A stretch of DNA of 64,000 bases. Source: Sequoia sempervirens. Lineage: Eukaryota > Streptophyta > Pinopsida > Cupressales > Cupressaceae. Positions 37,096-48,729 of this stretch are shown here, piece by piece. Positions within the stretch are counted from its first letter, which is position 1. Every line of letters starts with the position of its first letter. The stretch covers positions 158,480,635 through 158,544,634 of the forward strand of contig VDFB02047230.1 of assembly GCA_007258455.2 (NCBI GenBank), written 5' to 3'. Below the pieces are notes generated by a model. That model saw only the letters and a program-made list of their open reading frames with translations. It had not been told where the DNA came from and made no database searches. A program made the position numbers and the translations under genes.

Positions 37096-38252
37096 TATGT
37101 GATCGATTTTAAGTGCACAATAAATGTATAATTGTAGATTAAAAAAATCAAACACACCAATGAAACTTTAAATCAAAGCATAAAATAAAGGAAAGAAATG
37201 CAAACTCCGTTTATGCTTCAAAGATGTTCCATTGTCCTCTATCTCCAGTGTTTTTGTTGATTCTAGCTTGCTCTCAGATCTTGTGCTAGGCTCAACAAAC
37301 AATCTTCCTAGAGAACGAGATTAAAGATGATTATTGTATTCTATGCTATGATATGATTAATATGCATGATTGTTAGAAATGTAAGATTATGAAATGCTCT
37401 AAATACTAAAGTTGATAATGAGAATGCTAGAATGCTATAATGCAATTAAGCTCTAATGCGTGTATATTTGTAAGTAACCATGCTTGGATTTGTAGGGGTA
37501 TTTATAGAGCTTTCAAAAGATTTTGATTGGCTGATGTGATCAATGGCTGTGAAAATTCCTGGCAGATCGAACGGTCAAAGATGGATAAGACTAGAGAGAA
37601 AAATAGAAGAAAACCAGAAAGCAAGATTTATTTCCTTTTTTGGGGAAGAGATAAGATGAGATGATAAAGATGAATTGTAAAAATCATCTTTTTGAGGAAA
37701 GATTTTGAAGATAAATCAAATTCATTATTCATTTATTGGTGACATGGAATATTTTCTTAATTAAATAAAATATTTAATTAAGATTTGAAGAATAATGGAG
37801 GATTTCATAATTAAATAAAATATTTAATTATGATTTGAAAAGATATGAAGGATATTTAATTAAATAAATATATTTAATTAATTTTTTAGAAAATGTCATG
37901 TAAATGAAATTAATTAGATAAAATATTTAATTAATTAGAAGAAAGATTTGAATAGGAAAAAAGAAATATTTAAATTTAATTAAATCAAAAGAATTAATTA
38001 AATCCAAAAGGTGATAATTAATTAAAATAAATAAAGAGTATTTATTTAATTAATCAAGTAGACATATGAACGTGAAATAATTAAATAAAGTTGATTTATT
38101 TAATCATGGAAGAAGAATAAAGTGAATGGACAATATAATTAAATTAATTAAATTTAATCATATGTAGAGGACTTTTAGAGAGATTAATTAAATAATAAAT
38201 ATTTAATTAAATGCCAGGATTAATTAGACATGACCAATTTTATGCATATACA
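37096..38252 (-). repeat. 3' LTR (1157 bp)
   Basis: It matches 53658-54825 along its whole length. On the plus strand it runs from TATGTGATCG to CATATACA; the copy at the other end starts TGTGTGATTG, so the outer TG here has become TA. It is AT-rich with repeated ATTTAATTAA blocks. Plus-strand TATTTATAGAG (37500) is a minus-strand TATA-type box (CTCTATAAATA), in the expected LTR position. Confidence 0.88.
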
Positions 38253-38266
38253 TTTTTTCCCTCTTT
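38253..38266 (-). other. Polypurine tract
   Basis: On the minus strand AAAGAGGGAAAAAA lies directly before the LTR start TGTATATGC, the expected site for plus-strand priming. Confidence 0.75.
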
Positions 38267-38809
38267 GAAGTGATGTGTGAAACACATTGCTTCAAAGAAA
38301 ATATTCTTGCTTTTGAAATTTGTTGCATTTGATTTTGCCCCTAATTGGAAATTTTTTAATTGATATGCCCCTGATTTAAAAAAAAAATGTGCCTGATATT
38401 GATGATGCCCCCTCGAGAGATAAATCATTGATGATGAGAAAATGTTGATTTGATAAAATTTGGATGATGAGAGGGACATAGTGATTTAGCTCCCGATAAT
38501 TGATTAAAAGATGCCCCAGATTGAAAATAACAAAATGCCACCAAAAACCCACCTTGTTTGACCCTTAAAAGGTAAAAGGGTAAAAAGGATAGGTCATTTT
38601 CACCGTTTGACTTTAGAAACATTTTGCTCTAACAGTGACTTGGCGAGATGGAGATTCCTTATCACAAGCATTGATTCGAGCGGGCCCACCGATATCAGAG
38701 ACCATTTGCATATGGACCACCGGTGAGTCGATTCGATCATTTTTGCTTTAAAATTTTTTGTTTTCAATCAATTTTTTATGCCTTTTGGCATGAATTTAGG
38801 TTGTCACAG

Positions 38810-39190
38810 TCTGTTTTAGCGCATTTAGAAAATAGAATAGCGCTTACGAGGTTTCCTTTAGTGCATCTAGGGCATAATTTAGCACTTTGAGTGTTTAGAC
38901 AAATTAGCACATTCAATAGGTGAAATAGTGCATATAGGATGCCTGTAGCAAATTTGGTACATTAGTGCATATAGAAAACAAAATAGCACTTTTAGGGTTT
39001 TCACACATTGAGTAGATGAAATGGCGCATTCGATTAGGGATTTAGCGCTTTTAGGGAAATAATGTATAGAAGGATTGATTTAGCGCTTTCAGAGCATATA
39101 ATGGTGCATCCGAGGTTTTAGCGCATTTGGGGGAAACTTCAACGCATTTAGGGTTTTAGCGCTTTTAGGCCACAGATTAGCACATCTAGG
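38810..39190. repeat. Array of TTTAGCGC-type motifs near the 3' LTR
   Basis: At least a dozen variants of TTTTAGCGCATTTAGG (also TAGCGCTTTTAGG, TAGTGCATATAGG) occur at irregular 20-40 bp spacing, all in the same orientation on the plus strand. No ORF spans them. Confidence 0.75.
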
Positions 39191-39880
39191 AAAATTTAGA
39201 AAGAATGTTGTATGATGAAAATGATGATGTATTATTGCTTCTTTAGTCAATAGATAGATAAATTGTCTTTGTCATCATGTTGATATGGATAGAAATGATA
39301 GCAAAGCCGATAGATGATGAATTGATAACTTTGTTTCCCAAAGTAGAAACCAAAGAGTAGATAGCTGATAACTTTGTTTCCAAAGAGTAGAATGATTGAT
39401 TGCATTGCGATTTTCTAATAACTTTGCTTTTAGAAAACAAAGAGTCGATAATTGATATGTTTTCTAATAAATTTTCTTTCTACGATAGAAAACAAATAGT
39501 AGATGATGTGATCTGCATCCGTGATTGAAGTACATATATGATGATGATTTGATTGTTGATAAATTTGATTTCCTGAAAAAGAAAATACAAATAGGAAATG
39601 ATGATAGAGTAGATTGATTTGATATTCAGATAGATATATGTTGCATTGATTTTATGATATGAGTCCTTGAGATAGAACACTTGATATGGTTCACGTGATA
39701 TGATGCACTTGATAGGAGTTTGATATGTGTCACTTGATATGAATTTGATTGATATGGGTCATTTGATATGGGTCACTGATATGTATGATGTGAAGTAGAT
39801 AGATTATTTTGATATGAGTTGATGATATGAGTCTGATTGAATGTCCTTGTGATGACCAAAAATAGGAGGTTTTCAAAAAA
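39191..39880. other. Simple-sequence-rich spacer inside the retrotransposon
   Basis: Repeated GATATG and AACTTTG...GTAGA-type phrases (GATAACTTTGTTTCC twice) and GATATGGGTCACTTGATATG-like runs; no coding signal. Confidence 0.5.
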
Positions 39881-41803
39881 AATTAGATTAGAGAGTGCTT
39901 CCCTGTAGGTTGGGATCAGATACGAGATCTCACACCTGCAGATGTGCAATTGATAGTTGGATGTGAGTTGGGACCATTATTGTCGATGCCTCCTATTTAG
40001 GTCAATAGGGGACTATTGACCGCGCTAGCAGAGAGATGGCATTTTGAGCATAATACTTTTCATTTGCTGATGAGTGAGATGACAGTGACCCCAAAGGATG
40101 TATACAGGATTTTGGGGATCCCAGTGGTAGGTGCCCTTGTGTTCTATGACCACAAGGAGCTTGGTGGTACAGAGGCACTGAGGATTGTGTATGGTGATGT
40201 TCATATAGCAGGGTATTGGGTGCCATGGGTAGACTTTAGGGGATATCCATCCTTACCTGTAGTGTTGGGTGCATTCATTAGAGGCTTCCTTTGTCTAGAT
40301 CATCGACCAAAGGGACTATCAGTTGGGTGGGGGAGGATCATCGAGAAAATGATGGTTCAACCACAAAGATATGTCTGGGGGAGCTGTATGTTAGCTCATT
40401 TATATCATGACTTGCTCTAGGTGGTATATAAAGGATCATCTAGTTTGTCTTGTGGTGTTACCCTGCTCCAGATTTGGGCATGGGAGCATATTGCTGTTAC
40501 AAGACCACTGTGTATGAAAGTTAGGCCACCAAGTAGGCCATATGTATATGCCTATTCTATTGCACTTGTCCAGACCAAGATGGAAAAGTTGGAGTACTAG
40601 AGATAGACCCTGAATGATATGGATTCAGTGATATGGAGGCCATACACAGATTGTGAGGTGTGGGATACAAATCAGTTGGAGATGCCGTTTGTATGTATAC
40701 CCCATTTTTTGATAGGTCATACTCCATTCATTATAGAGAGGTTTTTGGCCTTGCGAGTACAAAGACAGTTCATATTCACATAGGGGATGCCTCAGGACAT
40801 TGTGCACTATGGACAATGCAAGGATGAGCTTGGATGGGGGCCTTGCATTTCTTATCAGGCTGCGTATACAGAGTATATAGCTTTACATTTCGAGGTATGC
40901 GATGGAAGGCCCGATATTGTTGATACAAGTATGTCAGAGGAGTACTTTTTTTACTATTACATACACCCATTTTTGCAGTTCACATGTCTAGTTAAGCTGA
41001 CTCCCATTTTGGTGGCACCGCAGCCAGGGGTTAGGAGAAAGGAGGATGTGGTAGGTGGGGAGTAGGTAGTTGGTGGAGGAGAGGAGGAGAGTGGAGATGA
41101 GGAGAGTGCAGATGGGGAGGAGAGCTCAAATGATGGCGATGGCGGAGATGGCAAAGATGGAGGGGAGGAGCAGAGGCCAGTGAAGTAGAGGACCGATATC
41201 TCGGGCACTGCTCAGGGCATACAAAGGCCAAGGTGTGATACTGGATGGTAGACGGTGATCAAGGCCACCTCTATAGTGCAATAGGTATAGATAGATACGC
41301 TACAGGCCCAGGTACAAACACTTCAGGGGCAACAGGTGCAGTTGCATAGCTAGTTGGCTCAGGCTCAGAGTTTGGTAGTATAGTTACAGACATAGCTTGC
41401 GTAGAAACAGGCACAGTCACAAGCACCTCCGCTTGCCCTAGACCCACAGGTAGCCTAGTTGATAGCAGAGAGGGATTCTTTCAGACGAAGGGTAGTGGAG
41501 GTAGAGGGTGTGGCACAAAGACTCATGGGTACCGTTGAGAGTGCATCTTTATGAGAGGCCATTGCAGAGGGTTTTGAGATTGCTAGGGAGGCTGAGTACT
41601 ACTGGGTGAGGTATGAGGAGTTGTTTCCACCTGACTACAAAGAGCCTTACCCTCAATCCCACAGTAGGACCAGGAGCAAATCGTGAACGATGACACATAG
41701 CAGAGGGGTCACAGGGCCGCGACAAGATCCTAATGTAGGGGGTAGTGGCAGACCATCATCCTCGAGACCAACTCCATCAGGGGGGTCCACCAGCTAGCCT
41801 TGA
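39880..41803 (+). pseudogene. Plant mobile domain gene, antisense to gag-pol
   Basis: One reading frame of about 640 codons runs the whole length without a frameshift. It is interrupted by about 15 TAG and 2 TGA and no TAA before the final TGA. The N-terminal half matches the plant mobile domain (PMD, aminotransferase-like) by pattern: LAERWHFEHNTFHLL, then MTVTPKDVYRILGIPV, VLGAFIRGFL, and later WRPY and MPFVCIPHFLIG. After about 41000 come an acidic low-complexity stretch and a Gln-rich region (about 41280-41470) likely to form a coiled coil, then a Ser/Arg/Gly-rich tail. PMDs occur in MAIN/MAIL-type host proteins and in transposons and retrotransposons; their role in the elements is unsettled. 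The start codon is uncertain (first in-frame sense region after TAG at about 39878). It lies between integrase and the 3' LTR. Confidence 0.75.
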
Positions 41804-41839
41804 GTTATTGATGTAGGATTATTGATGTATATCATTTTT

Positions 41840-43330
41840 TTGGAGCATGTATATTGTTTTCTTGATCATATCTCATGTATCTCTCTATACTGTTCAGTTT
41901 CATTGGACATTGGACATTTGTATGTATTTTTTTTATGAGCAATGATATGCAGCAACAATAGTTTTGATGATGTGCATGCTTGATGTGATGATGTGATATG
42001 GACATGCATTTGTTTGTATATGTTACAAGATGGATTTGGATATGCATTATATTGATTATATTGATTTGATGACTAACCATGTGATGCAAGATGATTCGTA
42101 TGATGATGATTTATGATGCATTCTAATGATGTCATGCAGGTGGATAACCTAGGATGGTGATTATGAAATTCTGTAATGGGATAGATGATATGTTTATGAA
42201 AAATGATGTGGAAATGTAATGTATGTATGGAATTTTTGTTTTTTGGATATTTCAAATGCAAGAAATAGATGTGCTAAAAAATGGATGTTTATGTTTATGA
42301 GATGCATCATGAATTTGTAGTATGTATATGATTGAGGAAAAAAAATGATATGTGAAATGATTCAAATGTTTATGATATGAAAGTGATAGATGAGTGCAAT
42401 AATGGGATGAAATGTATGATGAAATGAAATGTAATGGCATGATGATAAAATAATAATGATAATGAGATGAAATGATAATGATGATAAAATAATAATGATA
42501 ATGATGACAAAATAATAATGAAATGTTATGATGATGAAATGATAATGAATATGAAATGATAATGAAAATGAAATGCAATGATAAATGAAATGATATGAAA
42601 TGATAAGTGAAATGATATGAAATGCTAAGTGAAAATGATATGATAAATGTAATGAAATGATATGAAATGATAAATGATAATGAATATGAAATGATAAATG
42701 AAATGATATGAAATGATAAGTGAAATGATATTAAATGCTAAGTGAAAATGATATGATAAATGTAATGAAATGATAAATGATAATGAATATGAAATGATAA
42801 ATGAAATGATAAATGAAATGATATGAAATGATATGAAATGCTAAGTGAAAATGATATGATAAATGTAATGAAATGATGAATGATAATGAATATGAAATGA
42901 TAAATGAAATGATAAAATGATAAAATCATGGAATCATGAATGAAATGATAATGAAAATGAATATGAAATGATAAATGGAAATGAATATGAAATGATAATG
43001 AAAATGATATGAAATGATAAATGAAAATGAATATGAAATGCTAATGAAAATGATATGAAATGATAAATGATAATGAATATGAAATGATAATGAAAATGAT
43101 ATGAAATGATAAATGATAATGAAATTGATATGAAATGCGACTATGTAGAATGAAAATGAAATAATAAAAGTGATATGGAATACCGAATGGACAAATGAAT
43201 GATGTGAAATGAGAAAGAACTGAAATGATACAAAAATGAATGATGAATGATAATCTGGATGAAATGATAAGGAGAATGAAATGATGATGAAGATGAAGGA
43301 TGGTAATAAAAAAAATGTCCGAATGCCCTC
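41840..43330. repeat. AATGATAAATG-type low-complexity expansion
   Basis: From about 42100, and densely from 42400, the plus strand is built of ATGAAATGATA, AATGATAATGA and ATAAATGAAATG words in shifting order, including a duplicated unit of about 120 bp (around 42600 and 42720). Long minus-strand ORFs rich in His, Ile, Ser, Phe and Tyr here are products of the repeat, not genes. Confidence 0.85.
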
Positions 43331-44236
43331 CTTAACTAGTCCAAAGAGACATGACAACCATTGATGTTAGTGTTCAACCTTTTAAAACTCTGATGAAAAT
43401 CTAGTATGTAGATATGTACAATGATCTAAATGAGATGCAATGAAATGAAACCAACCATTTGTTGAGTCTTTTGTTAGCTTTCTTGAATCATCATAGAGAA
43501 TTTTAAAATGTTGGAAGTATGTACAAACATCAGATGGGAAATTAGCACCAATAATGACCTGAGTACAACTTTCATGATTTTTGATATAGCAAGTGAACAC
43601 AAGCATCGAGGTATAATTGAACCGAGATGACCTAAGTATTTCTTGCATAAATAGACAAAGATTAACCACTTTCTGATGCAAATTTGGAACTTTCATCAAT
43701 GATACGTTTGGAAAATCATGTCTCGTGACATATTTGAAACAGATTGATAGTTAATCTCAAGACAACAAACAAAGAAAAATCATCCTCTTTCCTCACCACT
43801 CTAGTTTAGGACATCATCAAGTGTGCTCCAGAGGAATGATATCGAAAGTCAAACAACCATTGTTCAAAAATATATTACTGCTATTCTAAATATTATTCAG
43901 ATTTTAGATCATCCAGATATGTGTCATGATATGGCACTTGCTAAAAATTGTTATGATATGGATCAATGATTGGATAGCTACTCATAGGATTTGATTGTTT
44001 GTTCGCATGATTGGATTTTATGTCATTGTCTAGCTGTTTTGGTAGAATCTGAAAGTTGAGTGCCACTAGTATGTTTTCCCCCAGTATCGACACAACTTGC
44101 TAAAATGGATATGTACAATAATCAAGCCATGGTAAGATGTTATTGCTCTAGGAAAATGTTGTTTTTATGTTTTTTTGGAACTTTTTATGTTGTTTTTTTG
44201 TTTTTTAAGGAATTTTTATGGATGATGATAACTGCT
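43331..44236. other. Spacer between the low-complexity tract and the end of pol
   Basis: No supported gene. A 105-codon minus ORF (43699-43382) has no recognisable domain. Confidence 0.4.
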
Positions 44237-45590
44237 TTAGACATAATACTTTTTCAGGTGCATGTTGTTGATGGGTTCATCAAAAAGGTCCCCTTCTGGC
44301 ATGGACAACTTGTATACTCCTGAACTATATAATGCTATGACCATGTAAGGACCCAGCCAATTTGGTTCAAACTTTCCTTTCTTCTCTCTGTCTTGCTGAT
44401 TTTGTGGGTTCTCCTTCAAAACAAGATCACCAACCAGAAAGGTACGTGGCTTGACTCTGTGATTATAGTTGTGAGACACCATCTGTTGATATTCTTTCAA
44501 ATGATCAACTGCTCGTTGTCTCTTCTCATCAAGGAGTTCCAGCTCTTACAATCGAGAAACTCTGTCGTCATCAGCTATTGTGAGACCCTTCAATGATACC
44601 CCAAGTGATGGAATCTTGACCTCTAGTGGAAAAACAACATCTACTCCATAGACAAGAGCATATGGTGTTTCTCTTGTTAGCATTCAGATGCTAGTTCTGG
44701 AAGCCTATAATGCGAGATTGAGTTGAATGTGCCAAAATTTCCTTGCATCATTCATAGTCTTCTTCAAGATTTTCAATATTTTTTTGTTTGAGGCCTCTTC
44801 TTGGCCATTCCCTTGTGGATAATAAGGTGTTGAATATTTGTGCTGGATATGGAATCTCTCACAAATTTCATCAACATCCTGATTCTTGAATGGTCGTCCA
44901 TTATCTGTGATAATGGAGTTGGGAATGCCATACCGACAAATGAGATAGTTGAGTATGAACGATGAGATTTGTTTACCAGTAACCTTAGTGAGAGGTACTG
45001 CCTCAATCCACTTGGTAAAGTACTCTATCGCTATAATGATAAACTTGTGTCCGTTCAATGATGAGGGATGAATCTTGCCAACTAGATCTAACCCCCATTG
45101 AGAGAATGGCCAAGTTGGAATGAATGGTTGAAGTTCTTTTGTAGGAGAATGAATGAGATTCCCATGAATTTGACATTTAGAGCACTTTTGCATGAAAGTG
45201 GATGATTCCCTCTTCATAGTGGGCTAGTAGCAACCCATTCTAATCAATTTTTTGGATAAGGCCAGTCCACTTGAATGAGTGCCAAAAATTCGACCATGAA
45301 CTTCTTGCAAAGCTTTGTCAGATTTGTCATGTTCAAGACATCGAAGTAAAGTATCATCAAGACCGCGGTGGTAGAGGGTGTCAGCGATAAGAGTATAGCG
45401 AGAGGATTGGCAAATAAAGTTGCACTTTTGGTTATGAGATAAGTCGGGTGGTAAGATGTCGTCTTTTAGGTAGGCATAAATCTTGCCATACCAAGGTGAA
45501 TTAGATCCTACTAGGTGGCAAATTATTTGGCTTTCAGGTGTGTTATAAGTAGGTGTAGATGATTGTTCCACTAGAAATTCATAGCGAGCC
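44237..45590 (-). pseudogene. Integrase domain of the retrotransposon pol
   Basis: Reading down the minus strand there is an HHCC-type zinc-binding start (EVHGRIFGTHSSG, then CSKCQIHG), the catalytic core with first Asp in QWGLDLVGKIHP (about 45087), second in SIITDNGRPF (about 44930) and Glu in QGNGQEEASNKK (about 44820), and a C-terminal part with RVKPRTFLVGDLVL and KFEPNWLGPYMV typical of gypsy integrases. Pol ends at 44237 with HLKKYYV, as usual for this lineage. Stops are few: one TAG after GCY (TGG expected) and several near 44700. The D,D,E residues are present but the frame is not intact. Confidence 0.85.
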
Positions 45591-46640
45591 TAATTTTCTG
45601 GGAGTTGCAATAATGATGCGATCGTGGCCATGGCGTTAGCTATCTTGTTATCAATTCTTGGAATCTGTATGAACTTGATATCCATGAAGTACTTCTTGAA
45701 ATCGTCAACCATTTTATTATATGGCAACAATTTTTCATCTTTGGTCTGATAGTCATCATTGATTTGATTAATGACTAACTGTGAGTCACCATAAATTTGT
45801 AGTTCTGTGATCCTCCATTCCAATGTGATCTTAAGCCCAGTTATTAAAGCTTCATATTTGGATATGTTGTTGGTGCATGGAAACATTAGCCTATATGACC
45901 GAGGAATGGTATGTCCTTGAGGGGTGACAAAGAGTGTGCCTTCCCCCAATCCGTGTTGAGTAAAAGAACCATCAAAATATAATGACCATGGTTGTTTGGA
46001 TTCTATAGTGAAGACATCAACATCTAGAAATTCAATGTTCATTGGATGCTCTACTTGTAGTGGTTCTTCAACCAGTTGATCAGTGATAACTTGTCCTTTG
46101 ATTGCTTTGTGATCAACATAATGGATGTCAAACTCACTTAGGATCATAACCCATTTTTCTAGCCTTCCTGTCAATGTAGCTTTACTTAACAAATACTTGA
46201 GTGGATCAATCTTTGCAACAAGATTGATTGTATGAGTTAACATGTAGTGTCAAAATTTCTGTGAGGCAAAGACTACTGCTAGACAAGCCTTCTCGATGAA
46301 AGTGTAGTTGAGTTCATGACTTGTTAGCGTTCAATTGATGTAATAAATTACATGCTCCTTTCCTGTAGAATCCTCTTGTGCTAATAATGCCCCCAAAGAT
46401 GTGTCTATTGTGGCAATATATAAGATTAGAGGTTTGTCCGGATTTGGTGGTACTAGAACTGGTGGGTTCATTAAGTACTACTTTATCTATTGAAAGGCCA
46501 TGTCACACTTATCATCTCATTTGAAATGAACATTCTTATGTAGTAGATGTGTGAAAGGGAGATTCTTATCTGCCCGCTATGCAATGAACCTTCGTATAGA
46601 TTGAAACCATCCCTGTAATGATCTCAACTGACTAATATTT
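45590..46640 (-). pseudogene. Two RNase H domains of pol
   Basis: The first RNase H (about 46480-46200) follows reverse transcriptase, with LYIATIDTSLGALLAQ, HVIYYINRTL, ELNYTFIEKACLAVV and HYMLTHTINLVAK. A connection (LTGRLEKWVMILSEFDIHYV) leads to a second, archaeal-type RNase H (about 46010-45600): WSLYFDGSFTQHG, NNISKYEALITGL, QIYGDSQLVINQI, then IPRIDNKIANAMATIASL, giving D, E, D and a last Asp-like position changed to Asn (NKIANA, usually ADALA). Dual RNase H is a marker of the Tat/Athila group. The first domain has several stop codons. Confidence 0.85.
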
Positions 46641-47530
46641 CATGGTAGAGGCATCTCCATGATTGCTTCTACCTTGGAAAGATCTACTTCAATTCCTTTT
46701 GCTGATACTATGTATCCCAAGAGCTTTCCAGATGTGACCCCAAAAACACATTTCTTGGGGTTGAGGCGAACTTTGCACTTTTCTAACCTTGCAAAGATTT
46801 TGGATAACACTTCAAGATGTCCTCTTGTGTATGACTTTTCCAATATATCGTCTACATAATCTTCCATGAATGTGTGCATCATATCATGAAAAATTGTAGT
46901 CATAGCTCTTTGGTAAGTAGCCCCAACATTTTTTAGTTCGAAAGGCATGACATTCCAATAGTAAGTCCCCCATGGACATGTGAAAGTTGTTTTGTCCTGG
47001 TCTTCAGGTGCAATCTTGATTTGGTTGTAACCAAAGAAACCATCTATTAGTGAATACATGGCATGGCCAGATGTCAAATCAACTATAGTATCAATGCTTG
47101 GAAGCGGGAAGTCATCCTTAGGACATGCTTTATTAAGATCTCTGAAATCTATGCACACTCTGACACTTTTGTTGGGCTTGGACACATGAAAAATATTGGA
47201 GATCCATTCTGCATAGTCAATCGATATTATAAATCCCACATCAAGGAGTTTTCTAAGTTCTTCCTTAACTAGTAGTGCAACATGGGGATGCATCTTTCTG
47301 AGTTTTTGTTTCACAGGATTAACTCATGGTTTGATGGATAAGTGATGTATTATAAGATCAGGATCAAGACCTGGAATGTTTGCATAAGACCAGGAAAAGC
47401 TGACTTGATTTTCTCTGAGAAATTTCATGAACTCAAGTACCTCTTTATCTGTCATTGATGTAGCTAATTGTAGGATCCTTGGTTTTTCTATAGTTTCAAG
47501 ATTAACTTCTTTTGTAGGCTCAATCAAGAT
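46640..47530 (-). pseudogene. Reverse transcriptase domain of pol
   Basis: The upstream linker reads FSWSYANIPGLDPDLI, then comes the RT with MHPHVALLVKEELRKLLDVG, VRVCIDFRDLNKACPKDDFP, YSLIDGFFGYNQIKI (first catalytic Asp kept), TTFTCPWGTYYWNVMPF and the YVDDIL box (FMEDYVDDILEKS). The thumb reads LNPKKCVFGVTSGKLLGYIV. The open stretch is 224 codons. The FF in DGFFGYNQI replaces the usual DxFSGYNQI. Catalytic aspartates are intact in this segment, but the polyprotein is broken on either side. Confidence 0.9.
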
Positions 47531-48720
47531 AGGAAATCACTCATGATAATGTTTTGGGAGAGTGTCAAGTATCCCATCATTTGCTGCCTTAAAAATGTTT
47601 TCACCATCTGATACACTCTTTGTTTTATCTTTTGTTTGATCTAACACTGCTAGATTCTAGTTTTCACCATTAGATCTTTCTTTTTGATTTTTATTTTTGT
47701 AGCTAGGAGACTTGACACTCTCTTGATTAAAGACTCCATTCCAAAAATTTCCAGTGGAACAACCATTTGTGTCATCTGTGGAAAGAAAGTTTACAATAGA
47801 TTCATCACTTGAAAACATAGGTATATTGATAGGTTCAGATAGATCCCAGTTAATGAGATCAGGATGTATTAGTGGTAGCGGGTAATTAGGATGTGTGAAA
47901 TCAGCTATGGTTATGGTCATAATAGAATTGTATGTAGGATCCGAGGTATGAGGCAAATCAATGATGGTACTATTATCATGATAGTCTTGTTTGATTAAAT
48001 TTGACTCAGTATCACTAGAATCATAGTCACCTTGTAGTTCAAATTATTGCGGTTGGGACCCTGACCCTTCACCTTCGATTAGAGCTAGGGTGTACTTGTG
48101 TACCACATCAACCCTTTTTTCCCTCCAGAACTCATCATCATGGATGGTGTCCCATTCATATTCACCAGAGTCTGTGTTAGAGTTATTATCCACAAAATTT
48201 TGGATTGTTGTCAAATAGGCTTCCCTTGTATTAGACCCTTCTTGCAATGTGAGGACAGTATCATGCAACTGCTTGGATGCTCTTTCTTTTGAGTTACTAT
48301 CATAGCCCAATCCTATTTTATCTTTTGCAACAAGTACTAGAAGGCGAATAGGCTCAACTAATCCTTTTCTTTTTTCGATAGGACCATTACCATCATAGCC
48401 CATCTTTTGCATGATTGAATATCCTTTACCATATTGATCAATAGGTAGTTTGACATTAAGAACTATTTCATCTTCATCTTTATAGAGCCAACTTAGAACT
48501 TCTCTATCCTCAAAATCTTCCATGGATAATTTTTCTTTGATAAATCATCCATTAAACTAAGTATTTGGCTCTGTTAGTTGTTGTGTTGATGTTGATGCTA
48601 CATATATTTGTTGTTGTGTGATAGAAGGTTGTCCATGTGACCGAGTTGATATATGTAGATTAGCAAGATAGAGAGAATACTCCCCTACTTCATTTTCCTT
48701 GAACTGTAGTTGCTTATCAA
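47531..48720 (-). pseudogene. Protease-RT linker with a G-patch-like domain
   Basis: From about 48720 the frame differs from gag-pro. An open stretch of 159 codons (48523-48044) reads acidic at first, then YGKGYSIMQKMGYDGNGPIE, KRKGLVEPI and KDKIGLGYD. The pattern G-x-x-I-M-x-K-M-G-Y-x-G-x-G and the later L-G-Y fit the G-patch, a Gly-rich RNA-binding or helicase-activating module. An acidic linker with many Asp/Asn/Ser follows to 47657, then the RT. Stops occur at about 48040 and 47650. The boundary with gag-pro lies near 48720 and looks like decay, although a programmed frameshift cannot be excluded by eye. Confidence 0.6.
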
Positions 48721-48729
48721 AGCTTTTAG

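Noticed and set aside
36550..37102. Plus-strand ORFs of 60-73 codons
   Set aside because: They lie antisense to the C-terminal exons of the split gene and have no domain.
39880..41803. Alternative genetic code or amber readthrough to explain the many TAG codons
   Set aside because: Sister genes in the window also carry frameshifts and TGA/TAA stops, and methylation-driven decay explains the bias more simply in a plant nuclear genome.
42252..43357. Long minus-strand ORFs rich in His, Ile, Ser, Phe and Tyr
   Set aside because: They are translations of the AATGATAAATG low-complexity tract, which lacks stops on that strand; no domain or codon signal.
44060..44596. Plus-strand ORFs across the integrase end
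   Set aside because: They are shadows of the minus-strand pol frame.
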